Of a stretch of 64,000 bases of DNA, positions 1-9,257 are shown in pieces (position 1 is the first letter of the stretch; each line of letters begins with the position of its first letter). Where the stretch lies: positions 62,001 through 126,000 of the forward strand of contig LVLI01000007.1 of NCBI GenBank assembly GCA_001687465.1, given 5' to 3'. Origin of the DNA: Halocafeteria seosinensis (Eukaryota; Sar; Bigyra; Bicosoecida). A program made the position numbers and the translations under genes. Below the pieces are notes generated by a model that worked only from the letters and a program-made list of their open reading frames with translations, searched no databases and had not been told where the DNA came from.

Positions 1-640
1 TAAAGTGGATAGTTTATCTATGGATTTTGTACAACAAAATACCCCCTCAATTGTTATTACTTATAAAAATATAGACTAATTATAAAAATTTCTACTTAGA
101 AACAATATAAATATATAATGTAGGACTCAAATAATGAGTCATAGTGTAATTTAAAAGTTAATTTTGAGTGTAATTTTTAGTGTAATTTTCAAGAAGACGA
201 GGAAAATGGGTTATGTGGGATACGTCCCTGTATGATTGAGGATAAACCCCTAAGTTTTATTATAGAGGACTAAGCCCTAGATGTATAGGACTACTACCTT
301 TAGGTAGTAGGTTCCCTGTGGATTTAGGGTTTTACCCCCTGCTATAAAATTTAGAGGATAATCCCCAATTATATTCGGATGTATCGCAAATGCCCCATTT
401 TCCTCATATTATTCTCTCTCCTCAAGTGGAAACGGCAGCAATGGGTAGACGTCGCCAAACGGATATGGAGAAAAGGCCAAATTGTAGATTTGGGTGATTT
501 ATTTGAGACAGCCTGCCACAGGATGATACCTCAGGAGACAGCTAACCGAGGGCCGATTTCACTAACGATCCAGAAACTACGTAAGTTGAGTAGAAGTTGG
601 AAGCGGTTAGGAGATATCGCCGCTGTCACTCTGCTAACGG
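1..640. other. AT-rich left edge, no gene recognised
   Basis: The first 370 bases are AT-rich, with short reiterations of AGTGTAATTT around 140-195 and several similar words of the form GAGGAYAANCCCC around 238-370. A TATAAAA-like word lies near 343. An open frame runs 379-846 (155 codons), but it shows no domain I recognise and runs into the GTAC-rich repeat at 680, so I do not call it a gene. The repeated short words followed by a TATA-like box could be the edge of an LTR or another transposon, but no terminal repeat pair can be completed inside the window. Confidence 0.35.
291..310. repeat. 20-nt near-perfect palindrome
   Basis: CTACTACCT and AGGTAGTAG are perfect 9-nt inverted arms around a TT centre. 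The site could form a small hairpin or be a dyad binding site. It lies in the AT-rich edge, and no function is evident. Confidence 0.6.
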
Positions 641-679
641 CTTACAAGAATGACTTTGACAAAGTGTCCGAAATTAGCG

Positions 680-769
680 TGTCAGGTACAAAACCGTACC
701 TGTACCTAGACCGTACCTCGGTACGGGTACAGGCGGGGACGGTACAGGTTCCAGGTACGGCCAGGTACA
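680..769 (+). repeat. GTAC-rich repeat element, copy A
   Basis: This 90-bp stretch is packed with GGTAC, GTACC and GTACGG words. It begins TGTCAGGTAC and ends GGCCAGGTACA. The same two ends occur, reverse-complemented, at 2594-2673. The internal dyads should fold into several hairpins. It could be a solo miniature element or one terminal inverted repeat of an element of about 2 kb spanning 680-2673. No coding sequence is visible in it. Confidence 0.7.
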
Positions 770-933
770 CCAGCTCATTTACATGTTCATTATTTTTGGA
801 TTGCAATGACCTCATACATTTCACTGAATCTCAGCAAAACGTGTGATACCATTTTTAGTTTCATTTGATCAGTCCGTATGGTGTGGATGGATGGAAACTA
901 TTGAACCCGCGGGTTCTGGAAGTTTTGGGCGAG

Positions 934-1290
934 CTACAAGGGGTGTCTGCAGTCCATTTCATTCATCGCAAAGTATGCATTGTTCTTATTTACATACCTA
1001 CCGCAGGCATCATCCTCTATGATGGCGGCTAGAAGTATGAAATCTGATGTATGCCGGCATTTTCCCCCCAGCAAGAAGAGGGAATCCATTGGGATATCTT
1101 GAGTCTCGCTGGTCGAGGTAGATGACGCCGAAGCGCTGCTATGTGCTGTATTTGCAGTGCTGGCCTGGTAGTGAGAAGACGCTCGTACAAACGCGAAGGC
1201 TTCCTTGAAACTTTGGCGACCACCGTCCGAAGTTGTAGAGGAAGTGGAGGCCGAAGCCGCTGCCGCTGCCGAATTATTGGCGGAAGACAT
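934..1290 (-). CDS. Hypothetical Ser/Ala-rich protein (doubtful)
   Basis: An ATG at 1290 on the minus strand opens a 118-codon frame. The N-terminal 65 residues are low complexity (Ala, Ser, Thr). The segment after residue 65 looks more protein-like, with a DFILLAAIIEDD motif. A GTAGGT/GTATGT donor near 1003 and a TGCAG acceptor near 950 suggest that the printed C terminus is intronic and the true end differs. The frame overlaps the 5' part of the Pkr1-like gene on the other strand, so at least one of the two 5' ends is misplaced. The family is unknown. Confidence 0.25.
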   Translation of the reverse strand: MSSANNSAAAAASASTSSTTSDGGRQSFKEAFAFVRASSHYQASTANTAHSSASASSTSTSETQDIPMDSLFLLGGKCRHTSDFILLAAIIEDDACGRYVNKNNAYFAMNEMDCRHPL

Positions 1291-1816
1291 GACGTAAATT
1301 TCTCAGGTCTTGTTAGTTACAGCATCCTTACGATAGTGTTGGGAGGAATTTTATACTATATAAAAGGGAAAACTGGAAATCTTGACAACTTATCGAATCC
1401 TAACAAAGTGTCTTCGACCCAGGAAGGAGATCCTGGGCAACACCAGCAAGTGCGCACTGAAACCGGCAAGCAGCAGGAATCGTCGCTTCATTCGGTAGCC
1501 AACTTGGGGGAGAGAATCTGGGACAGCATCATTACTCCAGGGACAGCCCCGGGACTTCTCCTGGTGATCAACATTGCGACAGTAGGCATGCTCCTGTGCC
1601 TCGTCTTTACAATTCTCATAGGCTACGGTAATATCCACGTCTACGCGTTAGGAGGACTTGGAATCTGCCTGCTAGCCTCAGTGAACTGGTATGTTTTGCC
1701 TTTGGAGTGCGTGCCGTCGCCTTTCCTTGCAATGCGCAATTAAGTGCTGCAGGTTCGTGCATGAGATGTGGGCATTCGAGGCATCCCAACAAGCGGAAGC
1801 AGACAAGAAGAAGTAA
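1141..1816 (+). CDS. Pkr1-like ER membrane protein (V-ATPase assembly factor family)
   Basis: Exon ...-1688 joins exon 1753-1816 through a 64-nt GTATGT...GCAG intron that restores a Trp codon. The core reads ERIWDSIITPGTAPGLLL, then a hydrophobic segment, then NIHVYALGGLGICLL and ASVNWFVHEMW. This is the Pkr1 signature: a short SI-x-PG turn, two membrane helices and a W-F-x-x-E end. Yeast Pkr1 is an ER protein needed to assemble the V-ATPase membrane sector. A further N-terminal hydrophobic stretch (about 1300-1360) and a Lys-rich tail (ADKKK, resembling an ER-retrieval signal) are visible. The 5' end is uncertain: the only in-frame ATG is at 1141, which overlaps an antisense frame, and no ATG occurs between there and the core. 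A short upstream exon is possible. Confidence 0.6.
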
Positions 1817-2593
1817 ACTCCTTGGTTTATATCAACATGGATGGGTTGGTTTGAGGACAATGGTAGATGGTAGCATTCTGAGTATAATGTATTCTAGGAA
1901 CGGGAAGTAGTCCCTTCTCGCCTTAACCAGCACTGCATGATATCTAGGGTGCCATCACGAAAGTCACCGTGCATACATTCCTGTGGCACCCTTTTTATGT
2001 GGAAAGACTTTTTAACTGATCAAAGAATTGTGTTTCTGTATAGTGTCGCCTACGGTAGGCGAGTAGCGTATCAGGGAACTCAGAATTACTGCTATGAGGG
2101 TAGCATAAGTCACGGCACGTATGCAGCACCTCTCTATATACATGCTCATATGGAAGCGCAGCGACATCGGCCGCAACAACTATGTCCTGGTTGTTTCGGA
2201 ATCGGGATATATCGTCCTCTTCTCACCTGGAACTCGCGGAGGTTATGGCTTCTGAGTGTTTGGACGTCTTAGAAACTACCAATGCGGAGGACACCGGCTC
2301 GGTAGAATCCGTTGCGGCCAAACACTTCGATTTTAAGTCCTCCAATGATCTCAGGTAGAAATCGCAGTAGTGGCATGAGTGCAGCACCAGCGCAGCGCCG
2401 TTTGCTCACATCGAACAGACTGTGTGACATAAGTTAGTGACAGACCTTAGGCGCTGGGTCATCAACAACTGGAGCCCTCAGACCTTCTCAGTAGACTGGA
2501 GAACAAATAATACAGCGGAAGGAACATCTCATTCCCACTGTAAGGCTCTAAAAGGCCCCCGTAACATACATCAAGTTTGTGGCCGTTGCAAAC
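1817..2593. other. Intergenic, no gene recognised
   Basis: This holds 3' flank of the Pkr1-like gene followed by short open frames without domain signal. No tRNA, conserved coding frame or clear transposon protein is visible. It lies between the two GTAC-rich repeats and could be the body of a non-autonomous element. Confidence 0.4.
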
Positions 2594-2673
2594 TGTACCT
2601 GGCCTGTACCGGGTACGGTACGCAGGTCAGGAGGGGTGGTTCGGTACGGCACAGCTCAGGACCGTACCTGACA
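2594..2673 (-). repeat. GTAC-rich repeat element, copy B (inverted)
   Basis: Read on the minus strand it begins TGTCAGGTAC and ends GGCCAGGTACA, the same ends as copy A at 680-769, with a diverged middle of the same GTACC/GGTACGG words. The two copies are inverted and about 1.8 kb apart. Confidence 0.7.
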
Positions 2674-3180
2674 CCCTACTCGCAGGGCCGCACAGCGGCG
2701 CCGCGGCGGCCTGCCTGGGGTATCGTCCTCATATCAGCTATTGGTTAAGCCTCAATTTGTAGTCAAGAGCTTCTCCCACCATTACTCAGAGACGCCGGAT
2801 TGTGCATGTGGCTTATTCTTAACAACGGCACTACGTATGCATCGTACAGTGATGCATGGTGTTTCAAGGCCTTCTCCACTACTGCACTGCACTGCACTAC
2901 AAGCGAGAAACCTGGTTCAGCCTGTAACCTACGGAGAAGGTAAGGCCAGTACGTCTATCTACGCCTTTTGTATTCTTCATAATTAGTATTGGTACACATA
3001 CACATATGTGACAGATAGCCCACCGGTCGGGGAGTTGACCGCATCCTCTTAACGAGGAGCGGTATGCGCCCGTGTTAAGCATCGGCGGGCCCGCTGTTCC
3101 TGCAGCCTTGCTGACATGCGCCGTAAGGGAACACAACACTGGTTTTGCTCAGGAGGCATCGGAGGAGGCGCCATGCCTGC
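2674..3180. other. Intergenic, no gene recognised
   Basis: Contains a short CACTG reiteration near 2880-2900 and a strongly structured stretch at 3010-3080. No open frame has domain similarity. The right part may be the 3' flank of the decayed retroelement read on the minus strand. Confidence 0.4.
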
Positions 3181-3182
3181 GA

Positions 3183-4045
3183 CAACGATGTCAGGGGTAC
3201 CGTCAAGGCTCAGTCTGGAAGGAGAAGCCCTGAACCTGCCACAGCGACCCCAGGACACGTTGCAGCAGCGCACGCAGGATTTAGCGTTGGTCCAGACGCA
3301 ACAGTTGTAGCCAATGACAAGCCACCACCTGACGCGGGAGGTGGCTCTCCGAGAATTCCGTCCACCTCAGTTTCGTCAACATAGCCCAGACTGTAGTACA
3401 TCTCCTGCTCGAGGTCGAAGAAGGTGTGGCTGCCCGGTCCTTGTGAAGCCACGAAACCGGTTCCCACGTCCGTGCTGCCTCTGGGTAGCCCTTCCAGTGA
3501 ACGAGGATACGACAAGCGGATCCTGAAGTGGACAAACCTCTCGACATCATCTACCGTGTGCGTAGCTCTAGGCGGCCAGTCTAAGCAAGAGAAACCATTA
3601 CCCATTGGGTTGTTCGACGCGGTCTTAGCCAAGCGGTCGGCAGCCGAGTTCGAAGCCCTGCGTATGAACCTAATCTCTGCGCTCCTCACCATTGGGAGGT
3701 TCTTAAGGTGGAACCATTCAGTCCGCGCCCTCTCGAAGAGCGGGATGAGCTTGTCCTTGAGGCACTGGGCTTTGCCATTCATGTGATCCACCATCGTTTG
3801 TGAGTCGCATTCCATGCGACGTCCACCGGGCCTGGTAACTCACATGGATGCGTCAAGCGCATCGAAGACCAGGTTCAATCCCAGCAGCAGGCCTTCGTAT
3901 TCGGCTTCATTGTTAGTCTTGTGTGGCCCTACGTACAGGCTTGAGAGGCCTAACTGGAGTTGAGTACCACCTGGACTAACCCTGTAGCATACAGCCCCAG
4001 CTCCCGCGTGTCCGGGGTTGCCCTTGGAAGCACCATCGGTCTGGC

Positions 4046-4107
<62 letters not shown>

Positions 4108-4274
4108 GGCAGAGTTCGGAAGGCCGCGGGTAGGGCACTGGTTTGAGCGAGCCCCAATCTGATCCTCAAGCCAAACGCAAATTGGTGCGTATATAGAATG
4201 TCCCAGCAATGAAAACAATGAATCTCACCATCTGGTAGTATCAGACCAACTGTAGCGTGTCGCCGACAAAGCAA
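3183..4274 (-). mobile_element. Decayed retroelement: RNase H and chromodomain remnants
   Basis: Minus-strand reading gives two recognisable retroelement pieces. At about 4050-3840 there is a type I RNase H start (TDGASKGNPGHAGAGAV, then TNNEAEYEGLLLGL). A stop near 3843 breaks it, and it continues at 3815-3600 (MECDSQTMVDH, SNSAADRLAKTA). A second frame at about 3540-3470 reads ILVHWKGYPEAARTWEPVSW, a chromodomain as found at the C terminus of chromoviral Gypsy integrases. The RNase H frame runs past this point in another frame, so at least one frameshift separates them. No reverse transcriptase, gag or LTR pair is seen here. It is a pseudogene fragment. A related fragment lies at 29156-29690. 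Confidence 0.75.
4047..4105. repeat. (AC)n microsatellite
   Basis: About 29 uninterrupted AC dinucleotides. The tract lies immediately upstream, in minus-strand sense, of the RNase H TDGASKGNPG motif. It makes artificial Cys-Val runs in two minus-strand frames. Confidence 0.95.
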
Positions 4275-4639
4275 CAGCTTCGAAAGGCAGCGGGCTTACA
4301 GAGTCTAACCCTATGCTACATTGACTCAAAGACTTCTGTAGAAACCAGCAGGAAAAAAACTGCCTTGAAAAGTTTCTGTACAACGTGGTACAACCTCTTC
4401 ATTTGTCTTTACTGTACGCTCAGACGCTATCGGGAGTAATACGGGTACAGCCAGTTCGCGGCACCGTCACCCCCCGTGCTTGCACTGTTTGTTCCTAGAA
4501 ACACCCACCTTCCTCATCCTGTTTGAGACTATAACATCTTTCTTCTCTTCCACGAACGGCATGGAGGCTCATGATGGAGCATCCTTGCCGGCACCATGCG
4601 TCAATCAATTCGGCGACTGAAGTGTGAACATCCGTAGCT
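4275..4639. other. Intergenic spacer upstream of the PPR-like gene
   Basis: No coding signal. Contains short A- and T-rich stretches, and presumably the promoter of the 4640 gene. Confidence 0.4.
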
Positions 4640-7600
4640 ATGCTGGCATTGCTGGGCCATGGAGCTACGATATCCAATATCCAACGGTGGTTTGGATACA
4701 TGCTGGAAGATACAGGTGTCTCTTCGGTGGAATGTACCGACACAGATAAGCAATCAGGAGGCATGATGAGGTGGGGATGGAGTCTTGTGAAGTCGATGCC
4801 TCGAGCATATGTCTGGGGTTACAAAGGGAGTATACCCTGTTTCAGAGTCCACAATGGGCTCCTTTCCCCTCGTGCAGCTAGCAACAAAGCTGCAGAGAGC
4901 GATACTCTGCTGTACAAAGAGCTTGAGTGGGCTCAAAACACACTACAGCCCACGCGTGCTGGCGGTATACGGAGTCTGTCCAAGAATCAAAGACAGCGAC
5001 TGTCTCATATCATTCAAGGAGCCCGTAATTCCAAAGACCCGAAACTTCATAAGAACGCATCTGGTCTGTTCTTCAAGCTGTTCGGACGCTTGATCCACCA
5101 GCCTTCTTCGTATGGCAATACGCGTGAAGCAACAGCCCCCGAGTATGGTGTGCTGCCATCCACATCTGATTGCAACGCAATATTAGAGATGTTAGTTGAA
5201 CTCGACGATGTCAAAGGAATCCGCAGAGTTTTGGGAATGTGCCGACGCAGTGGAATTGACGTGGACCAGATTGCAACCACCAGGGCCATGATGTGTTTTG
5301 CGAAGGCTGACTGGTTACCGGACTCGCTCTTATGCCTTCGCGAGCTACTAAAAATGTGCAAAGAGCATGTCCCATCCGCCTCTTCTTCAATCGCTTCTAC
5401 TTCTGCTCCGTCTATTGCAGGGAATGGTCATAAAGCAGACGAAAGGAGTAATTGGTTTTCCTTGTCTCATGATAGCTATGAAATTGCGCCGTTGGATACG
5501 GATATCCCATCGGTGGATCTCGTGGAGCTTGTTCCGTGGAGCGTAGCCATGCCGGCACTGGACTCTTTAGTTACATGCTCAGTTCGGATGCAAGATCTAG
5601 ACTCTACTTGTATGGTGCTTACCGCCATGGTACGCCTGCGTATGCCACCTGACTCGAGGACTGTCAATCGGATCATCATGGCTGCGTCGAAGCAAGCTGA
5701 AGAGCGATGGGACTCCTCATTCTCCAAATTACGGCTATCGAGAAAGCTAGTATCGAAAAAGGAGTCACCGGCAATGGACGACAAGAAGCAACACTTTGCG
5801 CTCAGTAGCGATCGGCATATCGAAACCCCGCTGGAAGCCTCTTGGAATTGGTTCTGGTGGCTCCATGAGTATTTGCAACTACCTATAGATATTCGCAATG
5901 TTAATCTCCTTCTGCGACAAGCCGGTATCCAGGACCCTTATGCAGCCCGCATGTCATGCGAAAGTGCTGTTGCTACTGAGCGTTTTGCGTTTACACCAGA
6001 GAGAATATGCCAAAGGACGTTTGCAGTTTATCACCATCTGCGGCTATTGATGCAGCAAAGGTGTAGTGAAAAAGCTGAGAGTGATCCGTCGTCGGACTGC
6101 CCCACGGCAGACGAAACAACGTTGTACTACCTATTACGCGTCTCCAGTAATGCTGCCGACGGACAGGCTTTTTTAACTGCACTAGAAGTTGCGGAAGAAA
6201 ATAACATTGTCCTAAGCTCTAAAACGTGCGGTAGCATCGTTCGCATACTTGCCGGCAACCCCAGAGCGAATAACACTCTGAGGTATTTCCTTGACTATAT
6301 CAGTAGGCTGGTGGGCAATTCTGCGCAAACAAGCTGGTCCGATTCGAAACGCGCGTCTTTCCTTGAGGGTTTGAAGAAGTGCGGTCGAAGTACTTTGAAC
6401 AAGACTCTAAACTATTGGACAATGGAAGCGTTTTATGCTTTGGCAAGCTTACATCCGCAATCAAATATTGAGCATGCCATGTTCGAAGCTGCCGAGTTGG
6501 CGATTCTATCTGTTTGTTCTGAAGCTCTAAACGAGAAAACTCTGTCTGACAATAATATGAGATGTTTGGAGAAGTGTTTATCAGTATTGGACGCAACGCA
6601 TGCTCCGACGCAGGAAGAGCTGCTGTACTGGTCGAAATGTTTTCGACACAGTGGTACTGCTGCCTGTGTGCAGAGCTTATCTTCGAACTCTACCCAGCCC
6701 GAGGCCCTTAAGTGTTCGATCCGCTCCAGTTGTGCAGCGGCTGTTCTTTCGATGATGGAGAAATTGAAATCTTGTGTTGATGTATGTGGTCGCGATGCAA
6801 CGGTACATGATATTGAAGAGAAGATGAAACGGACGATCTCTCTTTCCAGTCCTACTCATATGGATTCCTATTTTCCCCTGATACCAATGCAACCTGAGCG
6901 CATGAAGCTTTATCAACGTTTCAGTCGGGCGTTTGACGTGGATGTGATCACGCGCTTGCTTCCTAAAAGATTCTATGACGTTGTACGCGAGTTGAGGAGT
7001 GGCCCGCTTGCTTCTATTTCCGCCGATGCGTTCGGGTTGTTAGCACCTACAAACGATACGGAACTTCAGCTTTCTTCAACCGCTGCTGCTACAGTACAAA
7101 ATATGGACCAACAATCCCTTCAGTATGTATTAGAACTTCTGAGCCGATCTACAGGAGATCCTTCATTAGTGCGTTCGCTTATCCTTATTTTTTTGGAGTT
7201 GTCAAAACATGCTACTCTTTACTCTCAAAAGTTAGATCATTTAAATGCCGCGGGATACGCTGTCAAAGGACCGGATCAGAATCCTCAAACGGCTAGTGTA
7301 CCCCCAACGACATGGCTACGGGTAGCACAGGCAGCCGAAAGCTCCGGTCAAAGCCAGTGCTCTCTGTGGCTGTTACAATGCGGAATCACTTCGGAGGCGC
7401 TTAGTCGTACATTGCCTTCTGTAGACAATGATCTGGAGATGGGGCGTCTTCTTGTTTCCTGTTCCCACGGATTGAGTAAGCGGGAGGCGCAACGGCGTAA
7501 GGAAATAAAGAGTGATGTAGACGTACAGCGTGGGGTCGAAGATATACCAGAAACTGTGTACAGAGGGAAGATGTTGGAAAAGTATTACGGTATGCTTCCC

Positions 7601-8152
7601 GAAGACAGCAGGAATAACTTCTTGTCCAGCTCACTCAGGTCTCTTGTGCACATGGGTGGTGCGACTGGATGTTTCGATATGACGTTTCCCGGTGATCATG
7701 TGCTTGTACTCAACGTTTCCTCTGTTGTGAGTAAAGACACGGCCACCAACAGATCTAACTCTTTTAGTCCACCGCGGAGTTACTTGTCTGGGAAATGGAT
7801 GGGGCATTTGTTGCAAGCCTACCTCCCGATGTTGAGGCTCCGACTGCAGAAAATTTGGGATCAAAGCGGTGTCGCTCCCCCAGGCATTCTGCTTCATGGA
7901 AAGGCGGAGAGCCTTGAGACGATCAGTGTTGCGTTGATGGATTGTTGGCCACTGCAAAAACCTCTATATCACACTCAGCTGCACACGCAACCATGGCTAT
8001 ATGCTTCGCCTTCCCAGGTATCTACATGGGTTAATTTAAATCGCGCGGATTATGACACAAAGTCTAATGTAGATGCCGATGGAAATACTGGTGACGGAGA
8101 TGCGCTAGCTACTGCCATTGTATGGTCTAGCAATCTGATATCGAAGCTGTAA
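4640..8152 (+). CDS. Large PPR-like helical-repeat protein, probably organellar
   Basis: A single uninterrupted frame of 1170 codons, intronless unlike most neighbours. Residues about 175-235 and 300-350 look like pentatricopeptide helix pairs, for example CNAILEMLVELDDVKGIRRV and MQDLDSTCMVLTAMVRLRMP. Further Leu-rich helices follow. The C terminus (about 1010-1130) contains a different alpha/beta-looking block (DHVLVLNVSSVV and GVAPPGILLHGKAES) that I do not recognise. The first ATG gives an acidic leader. The ATGs at 4763/4766 start MRWGWSLVKSMPRAYVWGY, an Arg-rich, acid-free stretch typical of a mitochondrial presequence, so the true start may be there (about 1128 residues). PPR proteins bind organelle RNA, but the specific role is unknown. 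The repeats are degenerate and the family call is tentative. Confidence 0.6.
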   Translation: MLALLGHGATISNIQRWFGYMLEDTGVSSVECTDTDKQSGGMMRWGWSLVKSMPRAYVWGYKGSIPCFRVHNGLLSPRAASNKAAESDTLLYKELEWAQNTLQPTRAGGIRSLSKNQRQRLSHIIQGARNSKDPKLHKNASGLFFKLFGRLIHQPSSYGNTREATAPEYGVLPSTSDCNAILEMLVELDDVKGIRRVLGMCRRSGIDVDQIATTRAMMCFAKADWLPDSLLCLRELLKMCKEHVPSASSSIASTSAPSIAGNGHKADERSNWFSLSHDSYEIAPLDTDIPSVDLVELVPWSVAMPALDSLVTCSVRMQDLDSTCMVLTAMVRLRMPPDSRTVNRIIMAASKQAEERWDSSFSKLRLSRKLVSKKESPAMDDKKQHFALSSDRHIETPLEASWNWFWWLHEYLQLPIDIRNVNLLLRQAGIQDPYAARMSCESAVATERFAFTPERICQRTFAVYHHLRLLMQQRCSEKAESDPSSDCPTADETTLYYLLRVSSNAADGQAFLTALEVAEENNIVLSSKTCGSIVRILAGNPRANNTLRYFLDYISRLVGNSAQTSWSDSKRASFLEGLKKCGRSTLNKTLNYWTMEAFYALASLHPQSNIEHAMFEAAELAILSVCSEALNEKTLSDNNMRCLEKCLSVLDATHAPTQEELLYWSKCFRHSGTAACVQSLSSNSTQPEALKCSIRSSCAAAVLSMMEKLKSCVDVCGRDATVHDIEEKMKRTISLSSPTHMDSYFPLIPMQPERMKLYQRFSRAFDVDVITRLLPKRFYDVVRELRSGPLASISADAFGLLAPTNDTELQLSSTAAATVQNMDQQSLQYVLELLSRSTGDPSLVRSLILIFLELSKHATLYSQKLDHLNAAGYAVKGPDQNPQTASVPPTTWLRVAQAAESSGQSQCSLWLLQCGITSEALSRTLPSVDNDLEMGRLLVSCSHGLSKREAQRRKEIKSDVDVQRGVEDIPETVYRGKMLEKYYGMLPEDSRNNFLSSSLRSLVHMGGATGCFDMTFPGDHVLVLNVSSVVSKDTATNRSNSFSPPRSYLSGKWMGHLLQAYLPMLRLRLQKIWDQSGVAPPGILLHGKAESLETISVALMDCWPLQKPLYHTQLHTQPWLYASPSQVSTWVNLNRADYDTKSNVDADGNTGDGDALATAIVWSSNLISKL

Positions 8153-8680
8153 TCGGGTAGATCTTGTAAATTTGTATGCCACTAGAACATGGAGTCGCGT
8201 TGCTCACTGCAGTCAGTGTTCTATAGTACGGACCCCTGGATGTCAGCTGATCGTTGCTAACTAGCTCGTTCGACATATTCGAGTTGGAGGCGCGTCGCCT
8301 TTGGTAGAGAGTTCGACAACTCATGAAAAGATAAATGTGTATTCTTGAAGAGCTCACAAACAGCTCGTAATATCACAATCACATCTAGCAATTCACGGCA
8401 CATCCTTCAACCACAAATTTCCCTGGTCATCAATAGCATCTCCGGTATGGACGGAAGTGTACTAGAAAGGATAGCGGCCGACCTGTGTAGTTTGCTTGAA
8501 CCATTTCATGCCAACCGTTCCTATCGGACTAAGTTGCTAGCCCGTGAAATTCTATATCCGATGTGTCTGCTCTTGTGTGCTTAATCCCTTGTACGGCATT
8601 GTCATATCCATTTTCATTGACACATCTTCGCTGTTCAATGGTTATTAGGCAAAAGTGCTTACAAAGCGGCCCAAAATTGA
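8153..8680. other. Intergenic, no gene recognised
   Basis: 3' flank of the PPR-like gene converging on the minus-strand small gene. The short frames present have no protein-like composition. Confidence 0.4.
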
Positions 8681-8920
8681 TTAGCTCCGTCTTGTATCTG
8701 CAGCAGAGCCGGTTGTAAATATCCCCGAGTGGTCGCCCTCCGAGGATGCTTTTCCTTCACCGTGCTCGTATTCAGACAGCTCAGTCGAGATTGCTTTTTC
8801 ATGCTCCTCTTTAGCAGACTTTATTTTCTCTCGCAGATCAGCTACCTCTTGTCGCATTTGTTTGAGATCGTTCGCAACATTCTCAATTCTACCAGCTGCA
8901 TTGTTTGTGTCGTCGCTCAT
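8681..8920 (-). CDS. Small acidic coiled-coil protein, unknown
   Basis: A 79-codon intronless frame starting at ATG 8920. Residues 10-50 form a heptad-rich helix (ENVANDLKQMRQEVADLREK, then KSAKEEHEKAI), followed by an acidic, disordered Gly/Ser-rich tail. It has no Cys, signal peptide or membrane segment. It is divergent from the MTU1 gene, with a 337-bp spacer. It resembles small coiled-coil adaptors in composition, but I cannot name the family. The clean helical pattern argues that it is a real gene. Confidence 0.5.
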   Translation of the reverse strand: MSDDTNNAAGRIENVANDLKQMRQEVADLREKIKSAKEEHEKAISTELSEYEHGEGKASSEGDHSGIFTTGSAADTRRS

Positions 8921-9257
8921 TTTATTTGGTTTTTACACTCCAGAATTATTGCCTACAAGTGTCAATACCGTCCAATGAATAACGTGTGCATACCATCATC
9001 AGGGACACTCTACACAGCAAGCTGTCAGCAACAAGTCACCAAACCGGGCGTTAAGTTAACCGCTCGCAAGCTGCAACCTAACGGTGGTGCTGTCTCAGCC
9101 TGTCTGTGAAGGTCAAGGACGACTTCACAAACCCAGGAATTCCGAATTCACCATTCACTAAGAATTGCACTTGCCTTATACAGAGGGTGTATTTGATTTG
9201 GGCTCGTCTAGGAGGGACAACAAGGACTAGTGAGCGCATACGGTCCCTGTGCGAAAC
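8921..9257. promoter_or_regulatory. Divergent intergenic region (small coiled-coil gene / MTU1)
   Basis: A 337-bp spacer between two divergent starts at 8920 (-) and 9258 (+). It must hold both promoters. No specific motif is recognised. Confidence 0.4.

Noticed and set aside
379-846. 155-codon plus frame at the left edge
   Set aside because: The last 50 codons are the GTAC-rich repeat, the remainder has no domain, and the region looks transposon-derived.
3005-3080. Structured GC-rich stretch resembling a tRNA
   Set aside because: Stem-like words are present on the minus strand, but there is no GGTTCRA T-loop, no proper acceptor stem and no CCA-compatible end. Probably part of the retroelement 3' region.
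3950-4218. Minus-strand frames with long Cys-Val runs
   Set aside because: They are translations of the AC microsatellite, not a protein.
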